NCBI GenBank assembly: GCA_947589425.1
Contig: CANQAV010000005.1
Coordinates: forward strand, 34,321-98,320
Direction: 5' to 3'
Source of the DNA: Candidatus Gastranaerophilales bacterium
Lineage (GTDB): Bacteria > Cyanobacteriota > Vampirovibrionia > Gastranaerophilales > Gastranaerophilaceae
Length of the DNA: 64,000 nucleotides
Shown here: one piece after another, positions 17,337 to 27,426 of the stretch
How positions within the stretch are numbered: position 1 is the first letter of the stretch
Layout: each line of letters starts with the position of its first letter
Notes under the pieces: model-generated
What the model was told of the DNA's origin: nothing
Databases searched by the model: none
The model's input: only the letters and a program-made list of their open reading frames with translations
Program-made: the position numbers and the translations under genes

Positions 17337-19624
17337 TGGTTTATATGAGTCCGTTTTTAAGCAATCAATTACAAAACAAAGGATACCAAAGCGCATCCTC
17401 AAAGAACAGTGTCAATGAACATGCCCGTCATGAAGCAATTTATCAAAACCTTACAAGACGTGCCAACGAAGTAAAGCCAAATGAAGCAAAAGCCGTAGTT
17501 TTACAAGAAGACCCTTTTACAAGAGCAATATCGTGTATAAAAGATACGAAAAAGGACTGTGTTAACCTCAAAAACGTTATAAAAACAGGAAAAATTTCCG
17601 ACAACAATTTAGGAAGAATTAATGATATAGGCTTGAAAACGGGAGTTATGTTAATAGCAACCTTCCTGGCTTCTCATGCAAAAACAAAAACTCAAGCTTT
17701 AATGGAATTTATAGGCGGCTCAACTTTTGTTGCCGCAATGACCTTCTGGCCCAAAATTTTCATCAATCTTCCCGCAAGATTAATTCACGGTTTCCCGATT
17801 GACCAAAAATATATAAGCGCACAGGGCGATAAAAAAGATTTCTTCCTTGATAATCAATTTATTGTTTGGGATGCAATGCCAAAAGACCAAATGAAAAAAT
17901 ATGCAAAAAAAGCAGGTATTGATTACGACAGTGAAAACGGCGAAGAAAAAATAAGACGCAAAATGCAAAAAACAGCCCTTCAAAACAGAACTCTCAATAT
18001 GGCTGCAATAGGTTTTGCAACACCTTTAAGCGCTGCTTTGGTCGGCAATTTCGTTGAGCCCAAAGTAGAAAGCGCCGTAATCAAACACGAAGCCAAAAAA
18101 GTTCAAAAAATATTTGAAGAAAAAGGAATTAAACAACATCTTAAAGATGTCCGCCCCGAAGTTAAAAATACGGGTGCAATAAATGATTTATTCGCTTCAT
18201 ATTCGCAAAAAGGCGCTTTCAATAACGAATTCTTCAAAAAACTTGCTCAACTGCTTCAACTTGATGATATCACGGAAAGCCTTAAAGATTGCGATGATTT
18301 AAAACCCGTAAGAAAATTAAACAGTGCGGATTTAGCCGAAGAATTGAAAAAACTTTATAAATCAAAAGCAAAGGTTGCTGATACCGATGAACTCTATGAA
18401 ATTCTCTATAGTGCAGCCGCTCCCAAGGCAAAAAGCTTTTTGGTTAACCCCAGAGAACTTATGCCGTTTATACCTGATGAAAATATTGCATCAATAATTA
18501 AATCCGTAAAAAACAATCCGACATTGGAAAATTTAGAAAAAGAACTTGCCAAAAACGGTATTAAGAGCAAACATACAGAAAGTATTATTGCTCAAATTAA
18601 AACCGATAACGCAGGGTTTGTTGATACCGTAAAATCTTTAAATCAGAATGTAATTTCTGTTTTGAGAGCAAGAGCAAAAGCATATTTAAATACAATTAAC
18701 CCGATAATAGGCTCAAAATCCGAATCAATATACACAAAAACTTTCAATGAAACAATGAAAGACTTCTTTAGCCGCTTCATTCCTAAAAAGGGCGGTATGG
18801 CTAAATTAAAAAGCTTAAAAGAAGGTGATTTGAGTGCAAGTTATAATGCTCTTCAGGAATTTTTCAAATCTCTTGTTAAAGATACTCCGATTGATTCCGA
18901 TGATTATATAAGCCTGATTGAAAGTTTAAAACCGAAAAGCGTTGATTTAAATGCAAATGCACTGATTTCTCAATTTGTATCAGACCGAAATCTGGCAAAT
19001 ATTGCTGATATAAGCTCAATCCAAAACAATTCGGCAAAAGAAATCGTAAAATCCATCACAGGTTACAAAAACGAAAAAACAGGAATATTCACTTTACTGA
19101 AAGACTTTATAAACAAAAAACAAGTTGACATGCAGTCAATTCAATCTAAAGCAATTATTTGCGCAAATGTTGAAGCAAGATTAAAACAAGGCTTAATACA
19201 AATTGGCGGCAAACCTATAGGCGATATTGAAACAAAACTCATAAGAGATTTGATTTATGACGGAAATATTTCAAAAAGAATGAACGCAGGTCAACTTGCG
19301 GATAAAGTTAACTATAAAGCAATACTTAATGCCGTTTTCAAACCTGAAGCATTTGAAACCGAAGAAAAAATCATGCCGGGAATTAAAAACTTAATAACCA
19401 AACTCAAAAATCTTGACGGCTCACAAGGCGAAAACTATTTAAGAACAACAAGTTTCAGCGAACTTGTTAAAAATTATGCAACCAGAATATACAACAACAA
19501 ATGCTGGATGAAAATTTTCGGAACAATGGCAATTATTTTGACTGCAGTGACTTTATTAATACAGCCCTTCTTCGGCAAAATTGATAAAGAATATCCCGAA
19601 GAAAAGAAAGGAGGAAACAGATAA
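17336..19624 (+). CDS. Large membrane-anchored protein of unknown family, GH13 cluster
   Basis: The 762-residue protein has a disordered, Asn/Gln/Ser-rich N-terminus. It has hydrophobic stretches at about 100-145 and 210-235, a long helical soluble middle region (about 245-720) and a last membrane segment near 735-755 followed by a basic/acidic tail. The motif ARLIHGFPIDQKYI near 150 echoes the preceding protein. The ribosome site GAGGTGGG lies within the upstream gene, and the stop overlaps the next start (TAATG). No enzymatic motif is visible. Shared operon structure suggests it serves the same process as the two glycosidase-like genes. Confidence 0.75.
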   Translation: MVYMSPFLSNQLQNKGYQSASSKNSVNEHARHEAIYQNLTRRANEVKPNEAKAVVLQEDPFTRAISCIKDTKKDCVNLKNVIKTGKISDNNLGRINDIGLKTGVMLIATFLASHAKTKTQALMEFIGGSTFVAAMTFWPKIFINLPARLIHGFPIDQKYISAQGDKKDFFLDNQFIVWDAMPKDQMKKYAKKAGIDYDSENGEEKIRRKMQKTALQNRTLNMAAIGFATPLSAALVGNFVEPKVESAVIKHEAKKVQKIFEEKGIKQHLKDVRPEVKNTGAINDLFASYSQKGAFNNEFFKKLAQLLQLDDITESLKDCDDLKPVRKLNSADLAEELKKLYKSKAKVADTDELYEILYSAAAPKAKSFLVNPRELMPFIPDENIASIIKSVKNNPTLENLEKELAKNGIKSKHTESIIAQIKTDNAGFVDTVKSLNQNVISVLRARAKAYLNTINPIIGSKSESIYTKTFNETMKDFFSRFIPKKGGMAKLKSLKEGDLSASYNALQEFFKSLVKDTPIDSDDYISLIESLKPKSVDLNANALISQFVSDRNLANIADISSIQNNSAKEIVKSITGYKNEKTGIFTLLKDFINKKQVDMQSIQSKAIICANVEARLKQGLIQIGGKPIGDIETKLIRDLIYDGNISKRMNAGQLADKVNYKAILNAVFKPEAFETEEKIMPGIKNLITKLKNLDGSQGENYLRTTSFSELVKNYATRIYNNKCWMKIFGTMAIILTAVTLLIQPFFGKIDKEYPEEKKGGNR

Positions 19625-21525
19625 TGATGAATATTCAACCAATCAGTCCAATCCTTTCTCAAAGATTAAACATTCAAGCTCCAAAGCAGAGTTTGCCCAC
19701 AGGTCAAATTGGAACAAATGTTCAAACATATCAATACAGTCCTCTTTTAGCTCAAACGATACTTGCGCAAAACAAACAAATTCTGCCTCAAAAGGTAAAC
19801 GCTCCAAATCCTGTTGAAAATACGGTTACGGAACAAAATGCATATAAAAACGATTTAAATTCACTTCTTACAACCAACAGAGCAAACATATTAGCCGTTA
19901 TTCCAAGAATAATGAATGCTAAAGATACTGACGGAAATGAGCTGATACAAGGTGATGAAATATCGGGAAATCTTGTAAATGCCGTTGACAGACTTCAAGA
20001 TATTAAAGAGCTCGGAATCAATACTCTCCATGTTCTTCCTATTCATCCCACAGGAAAACAGCATGCCATGGGTACAGCCGGCTCATTATATGCGCCCGCT
20101 TTATTCGTTGAAAAAAATGGTGATTTAGCAATTGACCCGGAACTTGTAGACGAAAATCCCGCAAAAGAAGCAAGAGAAGAAATTGAAAAAATCTACAAAC
20201 AAAAAACAGGTAAAGACCTGACCAAAATGGACAAACACGACCCTGATGTAAGATATGCTCAAACAAAATATTTCATAAACAAATGCCACGAACAAAATAT
20301 TCGTGTTATGCTTGACCTTCCTTCCTGTGCAAGCCTTGATTTCGCCCAGGCTCATCCCGAGATGATGGCAAAAGAGGCGGACGGAAAAGAAAAAGTCCCC
20401 GGAGGCTGGCAGGACATAAGAATGTTTGAGCCGTTTGAGGACGAACAAAACAGAAAATTAAATAAACCGCTGTTAGATATGCATAAAAAATATGTAGATG
20501 CTTGTATTGATCTTGGTTTTGACGGAATAAGAGCAGATGTGGGCAGAGCAAAACCCGTTGAATTTTGGCATGTAATAATCAACTATTCGCATGCAAAAGA
20601 CCCCGAATTTGGCTGGCTTGCAGAAACATATACCCATGAAGATGCATCTCCTCAGCTCAATATGCCATACGACAGACCCAAAGAGCTTCTTCAAGTAGGT
20701 TTTGATTCATATTACGGACAGTACCATAACTATAGCGACTGGATGGACGCTAAGACTTTATATGATTACGTAAGAGAAAATATTGACATGAACAACGAAA
20801 TCGGTCAGCCAAAATCTCTTATCGGCTCTTTTGCAACCCATGATGACTCTTCTCCGATGTTATACGGCGGGGCTCCTTGGCTTATGTTTACTTCAATTCT
20901 TCAAAGTATGCTCCCTCAAGTAAATCCGTATCTTACGGACGGACTTCAAACGGGTGATTACTACACCTTCCCCTATGACCATGCCATAGTTAAAAACACT
21001 CAGACCGATAACAACGAGTGCACAGTCCACACCGGAAGAATGGATATATTTAATAAATCAAGAAAACCGGGCGGTGATTTTCCCGAAATATCAAAAGTTA
21101 TAAAACAAGCATTCGCCCTGAGAAACAATACCTATAACGAATTAAACGAAAACTCTCCCGTAAAATTGCAGATGAACAATTCGCAAGACGTTATAACAAA
21201 AGGCTCGTTCATCATACTTCCGACCAATAATCCTGAAATTATAGCTTTTGCAAGGCACAAGGAAGGAAAAACGCTTTTATTCATAGGTAACAGAAATGTT
21301 AATCAAACAGCGGGCGGAACAATTCAAATTCCGGGACTTAAACCGAATCAGCAATTTAAAAACTTAATGCCTAATTACGGCGAAGAATCAAAATTCCAAA
21401 ACAACAAAAACGGCACAATTAATGTTGAATTAGGTGCATCAAGGGCATGTGTCTTTGAAATTGATGATGCCGACATTCAAATACTCTCAAAACCCGAAAA
21501 TGTAATGCAGCAAAAATACCTATAG
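19624..21525 (+). CDS. GH13 alpha-amylase-family enzyme, cytoplasmic
   Basis: The 633-residue protein has a Gln/Pro/Ile-rich N-terminal tail (about 1-75) and then an alpha-amylase barrel. The barrel motifs are present: region I-like VMLDLPS, region II GIRADV with nucleophile D305, region III LAETY with acid/base E334, and region IV THDDS with D407. A small beta domain ends the protein (about 520-620). The full catalytic triad predicts an active alpha-glucan hydrolase or transferase; the exact specificity is not evident. It has no signal peptide, so its substrate should be intracellular, such as glycogen. GGAGG precedes the start, and the reading frame overlaps the previous stop. Confidence 0.88.
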   Translation: MMNIQPISPILSQRLNIQAPKQSLPTGQIGTNVQTYQYSPLLAQTILAQNKQILPQKVNAPNPVENTVTEQNAYKNDLNSLLTTNRANILAVIPRIMNAKDTDGNELIQGDEISGNLVNAVDRLQDIKELGINTLHVLPIHPTGKQHAMGTAGSLYAPALFVEKNGDLAIDPELVDENPAKEAREEIEKIYKQKTGKDLTKMDKHDPDVRYAQTKYFINKCHEQNIRVMLDLPSCASLDFAQAHPEMMAKEADGKEKVPGGWQDIRMFEPFEDEQNRKLNKPLLDMHKKYVDACIDLGFDGIRADVGRAKPVEFWHVIINYSHAKDPEFGWLAETYTHEDASPQLNMPYDRPKELLQVGFDSYYGQYHNYSDWMDAKTLYDYVRENIDMNNEIGQPKSLIGSFATHDDSSPMLYGGAPWLMFTSILQSMLPQVNPYLTDGLQTGDYYTFPYDHAIVKNTQTDNNECTVHTGRMDIFNKSRKPGGDFPEISKVIKQAFALRNNTYNELNENSPVKLQMNNSQDVITKGSFIILPTNNPEIIAFARHKEGKTLLFIGNRNVNQTAGGTIQIPGLKPNQQFKNLMPNYGEESKFQNNKNGTINVELGASRACVFEIDDADIQILSKPENVMQQKYL

Positions 21526-21573
21526 TTATCGGATATAAAAAATCGGGAATTTTAATACAATAAAGGATAAGTT

Positions 21574-24500
21574 ATGGATTTATCAATAAATAAAATAAAA
21601 AAACAAGAACAAAAAAACGATTTAAATTTCAAAGGGATAAAAGGCGTATTTCTTCCCGACAACAGTCCTGTTTTAAGATTTAACCCTCCTCCTTTCAGAA
21701 AAGGCAAAGAAAGAGTTGTTCTTCAAATAGCAATGCCGGATTATGACAATGAAACAAACAGCTATCTTTTTCCGAAAGAAGATGATATTGAAGAAATTGA
21801 TTTCATTGGAGACAAACCCATTGAACTGCGTGACAATAAAATGGCAAAATATGCAAATGCAATAGCATACAGATATAAAATTACTTCAAATGACGGCAGT
21901 ACAAGATACGCAACCGACGGTTTTAAATCCATAAAATCCGATGACGGCAAAGAACTAATGAACATAATTTATCTTGGAAACGGCGGTTTCGGCATATCTC
22001 CGAAAGCAGGCACAATGCGCCATACTTTTGTAGACAGCGATGTTGCTCTTGATAAAGAAAATAAACCAAAACCCTACGATAAAAATTTTGTAAGAAACCA
22101 TTTTAATGTTTTGGGAGGCTCTACAAAAGGCTTATTATACCTTTTAACAAATACCGATGAATTAGATCCTTATACTTGGATTTTATCAACTCCCGATATC
22201 GGCGTGGATAAAATATCTTCTCATAAATATTGGCCAAATAATCTTTACCAATGTAATGATATGGATGCTTTTAAAAAATTTAATTTTGAATTATTTAAAA
22301 GAGGAAAAGGTTATATTGCCGATGGCGCATTCACTTCTCAAGGGCTTGAATCGCCAATTGTACAGCATATCTTAAAATGGGGGCAGGATTCACCGTTTTA
22401 CAACATGCTTAAAATAGACGGAAGAATTCAGCTCGGAATTTTGCCCGATAAAAACCCGAAGGGCAACAATCCCCTTGAACATATAGGTATAAAGGTTGTA
22501 AATCCGGTAACAAGTGAAGCATACAATAAAAAACTGCCGACATATATACAATTTTATGACGACAGACTTGCTTCACAAGCACAATTGGAAAACCCCGATA
22601 CGTTGATTGAAACCTATGACAATCCAAACCCGAAAGACCATTACGAAACCGTTTCTCATCAGGATTCCGTTATACCATATTATTTTGAAATCGATCCGAG
22701 CGGCAAAAAGGCAAGTGTTTTCAAAGATGAAAATTACATGCTTTTAAAAGATATTCCGAACCTCGGAGATTTTCTGACATTCCCCAATTTTACAATTACC
22801 GACAAAGAACACGCATCCGGCGCATCATTTTGGGACGGCAACAGAGACATTATCAAAATGAATTTATCAAATCCTGATATAACAAAGGAAAATCAGGAAG
22901 GTTTACAAAATGCAAGAAACTATTTATTTGGTGTCGCTACCTTTTGGACGGAAGCAATTCAATCTTATCTGGTTTTAAATACAGCCTTATCAAGCGAAAA
23001 AGAAAAAAAAGAAATTGCAAAAAATAACGGCATAGACAGCGCAAAATATGATGAAATTAAAGAACTGATAGCGCAAAACAAGGTTAAGCTGCCTATTCTT
23101 GAAAATGCAAAACCGATTTCGCAATATATTAAAGAATTTCCTCTTCAATCAATTGAAACTCATCCTGCTTTGAGCGCAATTTTTGCACAACCCCAATTTA
23201 ACAAGGAACTGTTTGATTCAAAAACCTTATCAAAACTTGAAACAAGCATAAATGCAATTATCAAAAATTCAATCCCCGAAGAATATCAAGGCAATGAACA
23301 GTATAGGCTTTATGTCGAAAAACTGTATACAAATACAATTATTCGTCAAATTATAATTAATGCAATTGACCCCGGTCTTATACAAAAAGACGGCTCGACC
23401 GATTTAGAGAAATTGAAAACAACGGGCATAAATTCTCTGACTCCTAAAGCTTATGATCCTGAAGAAGAAAGACACCTTGTTGTTTCTAAAATAAAGAAAA
23501 ATATCAACAGTTTTGATGCACTGGCACTCCAAAACAAAATAAAAGACGAATTAATCGGCATCAATCTTGAAGATTTCAAATTAGCGGAAAGTATAGTTCT
23601 TCAAGGTCAGGGAGGACTGGGCTGGAGATTTGATGCGGCAAAAGATATCGCAGATTTAGACTCCGTAAGAGACGGCACCACAACGTTTGATTTTGTATGG
23701 AACGGGGACGAACTTCATCCGGGAGTACGCTCTTTTTGGGAAACATTTATAAATAACATTTATAAATACAATCCTTCGGCTTTTACAATAGCTGAAGTTA
23801 CAAGTTTATCCGAATTTGCAAAATTCAAAGATATTGAAAGCGGAATGGCTTTTGACCCGAAATTAACAAAAAAATTTCAATCAAAAAGCGAAGATGAACA
23901 AAATATCTGGGAAGAAGGTGTTGTATATGAGCTTGAGCGCACTTTCCACGAAAGAGTTCACTCAACCACCGGCTCAAACTATGACAAATATTTCAATAAT
24001 CTTTCCAATTTTATAGGTGTTGACCCCGAACACGGTTATGATATTAATGCTAAAGCAGGTGATGTAAAAGCACTAAAAGGTTTAATGGAAACTTTTATCA
24101 AATATGCAAATCCCCGTGAAGCAATATATACGCACATGTTCTTTGATAACCACGACAAACCCAGATTGCTTCACACCCTTCCTTTAGATATGAATTTATT
24201 CTTATTTGATGATGTTGCGGCAAAAGGAAGCAATGCCAAAAACTTCTCGGAAGCAAATCCTGTTTATAAACAAATGGCATACGATGTAACGGGAAGTGAT
24301 GACTATGAAAATATGTCCTCTAAAGCAATTGCGGTTGCATATTTTATGAAAGGGGAAATTGAAAAAGCTTATGAAAATGACCCCGAAACAAAAGAAAAAC
24401 TCCTTAAGGCTCTTAGTGAATTAGCGCTCGGCAAGAAAAATTCCTCTTCGCCCATAAACTATAAAAGAGCTCAAGCATTCGGTTTTCTGCCTTTTGATGT

Positions 24501-25530
24501 GACACTTAAAGATGTTTTTGAAAGAGCCGGAGTCGGTGATTTTGAATATGAAAAAATTCTTTCTTCAATGAATAAATATGAAGAAAAACTTCAAAATCTT
24601 TGGCAGGTTATGAATGCTCTTGTCGGAACACCTACAATGTTTTTAGGCACGGAATTCGGTCAAACAGGATATGAAACCCCCTCTAAAAATGAATATGTAG
24701 GCAACCGTGAGCCCGTTAACCACGATTTAAGAAACAGCGAATACCATAAAGAAAGAGTTGACAAATTTTATGCAATCTCTTCAATGTATAAACAACAGGG
24801 TTTAAGCGCAAAAAGAGGCTCAACTCCGATATCGCTGAATACCTCTTATGTTGGCTCCCAACAAGAATTTGAACCTGAAGAAAACAAAGAACAATACACA
24901 TATTTTAAAGAACAAATTGCACGCTTTACAAACGAAACCAAAACAAAGCCCGAGCTTCTGTTTGCTGTTTTAAAATCTCATATGGATGATGACACATTTG
25001 ATAAATTATTAAAAGACTCTTTAAAAATTAAAAACGAAAACAATAATTACGAAATATTTAAAACTATGCTCCCGTTATTGGAAAGGGAATTTACGGTTGA
25101 TGACAGTACTCCTCTTAAAATGTGGCCAATTTTTAAATATGACGATAAAGGCTCCCGTGTAGTTGAACTTATAACAAATAACGGCGTTAATACCTGCAAA
25201 AAAATCAAATATGACGGAGATAAAAGCTTTGTTAATATTGCGCCCGAAAACAAGAAAAAAATATATAAAGTAAGTTCTATACCCATAAAAGACAAAGAAG
25301 GCAATTGTCCTTTTGAAGATGGCACCGTATTAAGAAAAAAAGTATATGATAAGGCATTAGCTAAATATGTTGATGACGGCGAAAAATATGTTGTTAAAGA
25401 AGGTCGTATAGTAAACGCAAATAAAAATAGAAGTATTATAATAGAAGATACAACCGCAACCTTCTATGCGCCTAATGATGAAAAAGAAAACATGAGCTAT
25501 ATGGCATATCTATATAACGGTACTCACTAG
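21574..25530 (+). CDS. Very large GH13-family protein
   Basis: The 1318-residue protein carries GH13 catalytic motifs with long insertions: region II GWRFDAAKD (D687), region III FTIAEV (E741) and region IV FDNHDKPR (D861). TMFLGTEFGQT follows near the end of the barrel. About 600 residues precede the catalytic core. They include a beta-rich domain (50-140) and segments resembling an amylase barrel start (about 170-270, YLLTNTDELDPYTW). The barrel is therefore split by inserts. There is no signal peptide. The N-terminus has the short motif DLNFKG. The start has AAAGGAT upstream. It could be a glucan-debranching or transferase enzyme. Its stop lies 1 nt from the convergent next gene. Confidence 0.82.
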   Translation: MDLSINKIKKQEQKNDLNFKGIKGVFLPDNSPVLRFNPPPFRKGKERVVLQIAMPDYDNETNSYLFPKEDDIEEIDFIGDKPIELRDNKMAKYANAIAYRYKITSNDGSTRYATDGFKSIKSDDGKELMNIIYLGNGGFGISPKAGTMRHTFVDSDVALDKENKPKPYDKNFVRNHFNVLGGSTKGLLYLLTNTDELDPYTWILSTPDIGVDKISSHKYWPNNLYQCNDMDAFKKFNFELFKRGKGYIADGAFTSQGLESPIVQHILKWGQDSPFYNMLKIDGRIQLGILPDKNPKGNNPLEHIGIKVVNPVTSEAYNKKLPTYIQFYDDRLASQAQLENPDTLIETYDNPNPKDHYETVSHQDSVIPYYFEIDPSGKKASVFKDENYMLLKDIPNLGDFLTFPNFTITDKEHASGASFWDGNRDIIKMNLSNPDITKENQEGLQNARNYLFGVATFWTEAIQSYLVLNTALSSEKEKKEIAKNNGIDSAKYDEIKELIAQNKVKLPILENAKPISQYIKEFPLQSIETHPALSAIFAQPQFNKELFDSKTLSKLETSINAIIKNSIPEEYQGNEQYRLYVEKLYTNTIIRQIIINAIDPGLIQKDGSTDLEKLKTTGINSLTPKAYDPEEERHLVVSKIKKNINSFDALALQNKIKDELIGINLEDFKLAESIVLQGQGGLGWRFDAAKDIADLDSVRDGTTTFDFVWNGDELHPGVRSFWETFINNIYKYNPSAFTIAEVTSLSEFAKFKDIESGMAFDPKLTKKFQSKSEDEQNIWEEGVVYELERTFHERVHSTTGSNYDKYFNNLSNFIGVDPEHGYDINAKAGDVKALKGLMETFIKYANPREAIYTHMFFDNHDKPRLLHTLPLDMNLFLFDDVAAKGSNAKNFSEANPVYKQMAYDVTGSDDYENMSSKAIAVAYFMKGEIEKAYENDPETKEKLLKALSELALGKKNSSSPINYKRAQAFGFLPFDVTLKDVFERAGVGDFEYEKILSSMNKYEEKLQNLWQVMNALVGTPTMFLGTEFGQTGYETPSKNEYVGNREPVNHDLRNSEYHKERVDKFYAISSMYKQQGLSAKRGSTPISLNTSYVGSQQEFEPEENKEQYTYFKEQIARFTNETKTKPELLFAVLKSHMDDDTFDKLLKDSLKIKNENNNYEIFKTMLPLLEREFTVDDSTPLKMWPIFKYDDKGSRVVELITNNGVNTCKKIKYDGDKSFVNIAPENKKKIYKVSSIPIKDKEGNCPFEDGTVLRKKVYDKALAKYVDDGEKYVVKEGRIVNANKNRSIIIEDTTATFYAPNDEKENMSYMAYLYNGTH

Positions 25531-25531
25531 G

Positions 25532-27001
25532 CTATATTATCGCAACATTAAAATCATCCCTCAAAGCTTCAATAACATGAGGGTTAATAAGGGCATGGGA
25601 ACAATCGGCAAGGGATATATCAACATCCGAATTTAACAGCGACAAAAGATAATTAAGCCCTAAAAGAGTACATTGAGAGAAAAATATTTTAATCTCGACT
25701 CCTTTTGATTTCAACTTTTTAAGCACTTCAACCAGAATATCTTCCTCAAGAGGATAGTTAATATTTAAAATTTTAACTCCGTTATGCTCTAAAAGACACT
25801 CATTTCCCTCAAGCCCGCCTATTACTATTACGATGGATTTTTCTTTAAAATCTTGTATGTAATTAAGGATTTCTTTTTTATCATATTTAATATCCAAAGG
25901 TTTTTTGATTGTACTTTTTTGATATCCTGCGGTTTTAAGGGCAGTTTTTATAACGGGCAGAAAGTCATTTTCTTTAATATCAAAAACCTTGGAAAAAGAA
26001 ATTAATTTATTTGAAAAGATTTCACCTTTATAAAGGCTGTCTATTTTTTGAATGAAATTTTGAGTAATTAAAATAACTCCTTCAAAAACGGAAAAATCAT
26101 ATTCCGCGCTGTCGGCGCCATAATGTCCCCTTAAAAATTTATTATTTTTAAAATAAGGATAAAAATGCGCCATAATCAAAGGCCCGTTCGTATAAACATT
26201 AATATCCTCATGCGAAGGAAGATTTTCAAGGGTATTTAAAAGATGCTCCAATTCGTCTAAATCATCTCCCGAAACAAGGATTGATTTACCTTTTAAAATT
26301 GATAAATTAATTGAAGCATCCTCTTTTGCGCCATATTTTTTTTCATATATCGAATTGAGTTTTTCATTTATTTGATTGGCGCAGGAGCAAAATTCCAAAA
26401 TTCTTCTTTTTATTTTTTCCTGCCTTATGGAATATGCATTTGTAAGCGCATAAAATCTTACAATTTCAAAATCGTGTTCATTATATTCGGGCTCTAATTT
26501 TTTAATTTTTACAAGAGAAATTGCGCACAATCTTGCAAAAATCGTTATGAGTTCAAAAAGACGCTGTTTTGTTTTATCATAATTATTTGCTTTGTTTATA
26601 ATATTTGTTTGAGCATAGTTAATTAACATTGAAATTGTAGTATTTTCATCAATCTCAAAACCCGTATTTATTATCTCGCAAGGCAGATTGTTATTATTAC
26701 AATATGAAATATATTTCTCTTTTACTTCTTTTTTCAGATTGTAAAGCTCTTTTATAAAATTTAAATATCTTGTTTGGTTAAAGCTTGTATTAATTAAAAA
26801 TATCGAAAGCCCCTCAATAATTAAATTCAGGGAAAAATCAGAAAAAAACGAAAATTCTTTAAGTTTAACAACATAAAATGACGTTTCTCTTAAAAGCGCT
26901 AAAATTACCTGATACAGCGCATTAACACTCGGGTGTATCGTACATACGCCCGAAAACTGGCAGGAATTTTTTTCGGCTATATTTTTAAAATATTCTTGCA
27001 T
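25532..27001 (-). CDS. Hybrid-cluster-protein-like fold, cluster ligands lost
   Basis: The 489-residue protein aligns in order with hydroxylamine reductase/hybrid cluster protein. It matches at ILVSGDDLDELEHLL (241-255), VYTNGPLIMAH (269-279; family VYTHGEMLPAH), GHYG (292-295), a Rossmann-like C-terminal domain with GGLEG (395-399) and NPHVIEAL (473-480). The residues that hold the hybrid cluster are replaced: the TTNC cysteine is F316 (TQNF), the GGCDG cysteine is Leu, and the later cysteines and the WYEQK motif are absent. At the N-terminus only C14 and C20 remain. I infer a non-enzymatic relative or one with an altered cofactor. Confidence 0.72.
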   Translation of the reverse strand: MQEYFKNIAEKNSCQFSGVCTIHPSVNALYQVILALLRETSFYVVKLKEFSFFSDFSLNLIIEGLSIFLINTSFNQTRYLNFIKELYNLKKEVKEKYISYCNNNNLPCEIINTGFEIDENTTISMLINYAQTNIINKANNYDKTKQRLFELITIFARLCAISLVKIKKLEPEYNEHDFEIVRFYALTNAYSIRQEKIKRRILEFCSCANQINEKLNSIYEKKYGAKEDASINLSILKGKSILVSGDDLDELEHLLNTLENLPSHEDINVYTNGPLIMAHFYPYFKNNKFLRGHYGADSAEYDFSVFEGVILITQNFIQKIDSLYKGEIFSNKLISFSKVFDIKENDFLPVIKTALKTAGYQKSTIKKPLDIKYDKKEILNYIQDFKEKSIVIVIGGLEGNECLLEHNGVKILNINYPLEEDILVEVLKKLKSKGVEIKIFFSQCTLLGLNYLLSLLNSDVDISLADCSHALINPHVIEALRDDFNVAII

Positions 27002-27141
27002 ATTGTAAGTTTATTTGATTTAACAAAAAATTTAATTACCCCGAAAGACAATCTTTCCTCTACTACATATATAGGATTAATTTGAAAAAAATCGAAAAAA
27101 GGTGCATAATGGTATTGTGAGTTAGGTTTTTATCAGGGGTT

Positions 27142-27426
27142 ATGTTGTTTAATAATTGTGCCAAAAATTATACAAAAGAACTGTTCATGCCCGAAACAAA
27201 CGGAATTATATCCGATTCCATTGTGCAAAACTGGACACGCCAGGCACTTGAGTGTTACAAATTAAATTCCGACTGCACAAAATGCCCCATTACAAAAGCC
27301 GGATATTCATTTAAATGTCAGATGATGCATATTGTCGAAATTCTCTTAAGAACACAGGGATTGCCCGATGAAAAGGCAATTATGAATTCAAGAGAGCCTC
27401 AATTTGCCGACAACAACGTTGCCTAA
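27142..27426 (+). CDS. Small cysteine-containing protein, possibly metal-binding
   Basis: The 94-residue reading frame has a cysteine cluster at about 39-59 (CYKLNSDCTKCP and FKCQMM), which could bind a metal or Fe-S cluster. A short helix rich in Leu/Ile follows. The ATG at 27142 is very close to AGGGG; an internal ATG at 27187 (MPETNG) is an alternative start without a good ribosome site. It converges on and overlaps the next gene by 4 nt. The 140 bp upstream are AT-rich with no confident promoter call. Family unknown. Confidence 0.6.
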   Translation: MLFNNCAKNYTKELFMPETNGIISDSIVQNWTRQALECYKLNSDCTKCPITKAGYSFKCQMMHIVEILLRTQGLPDEKAIMNSREPQFADNNVA

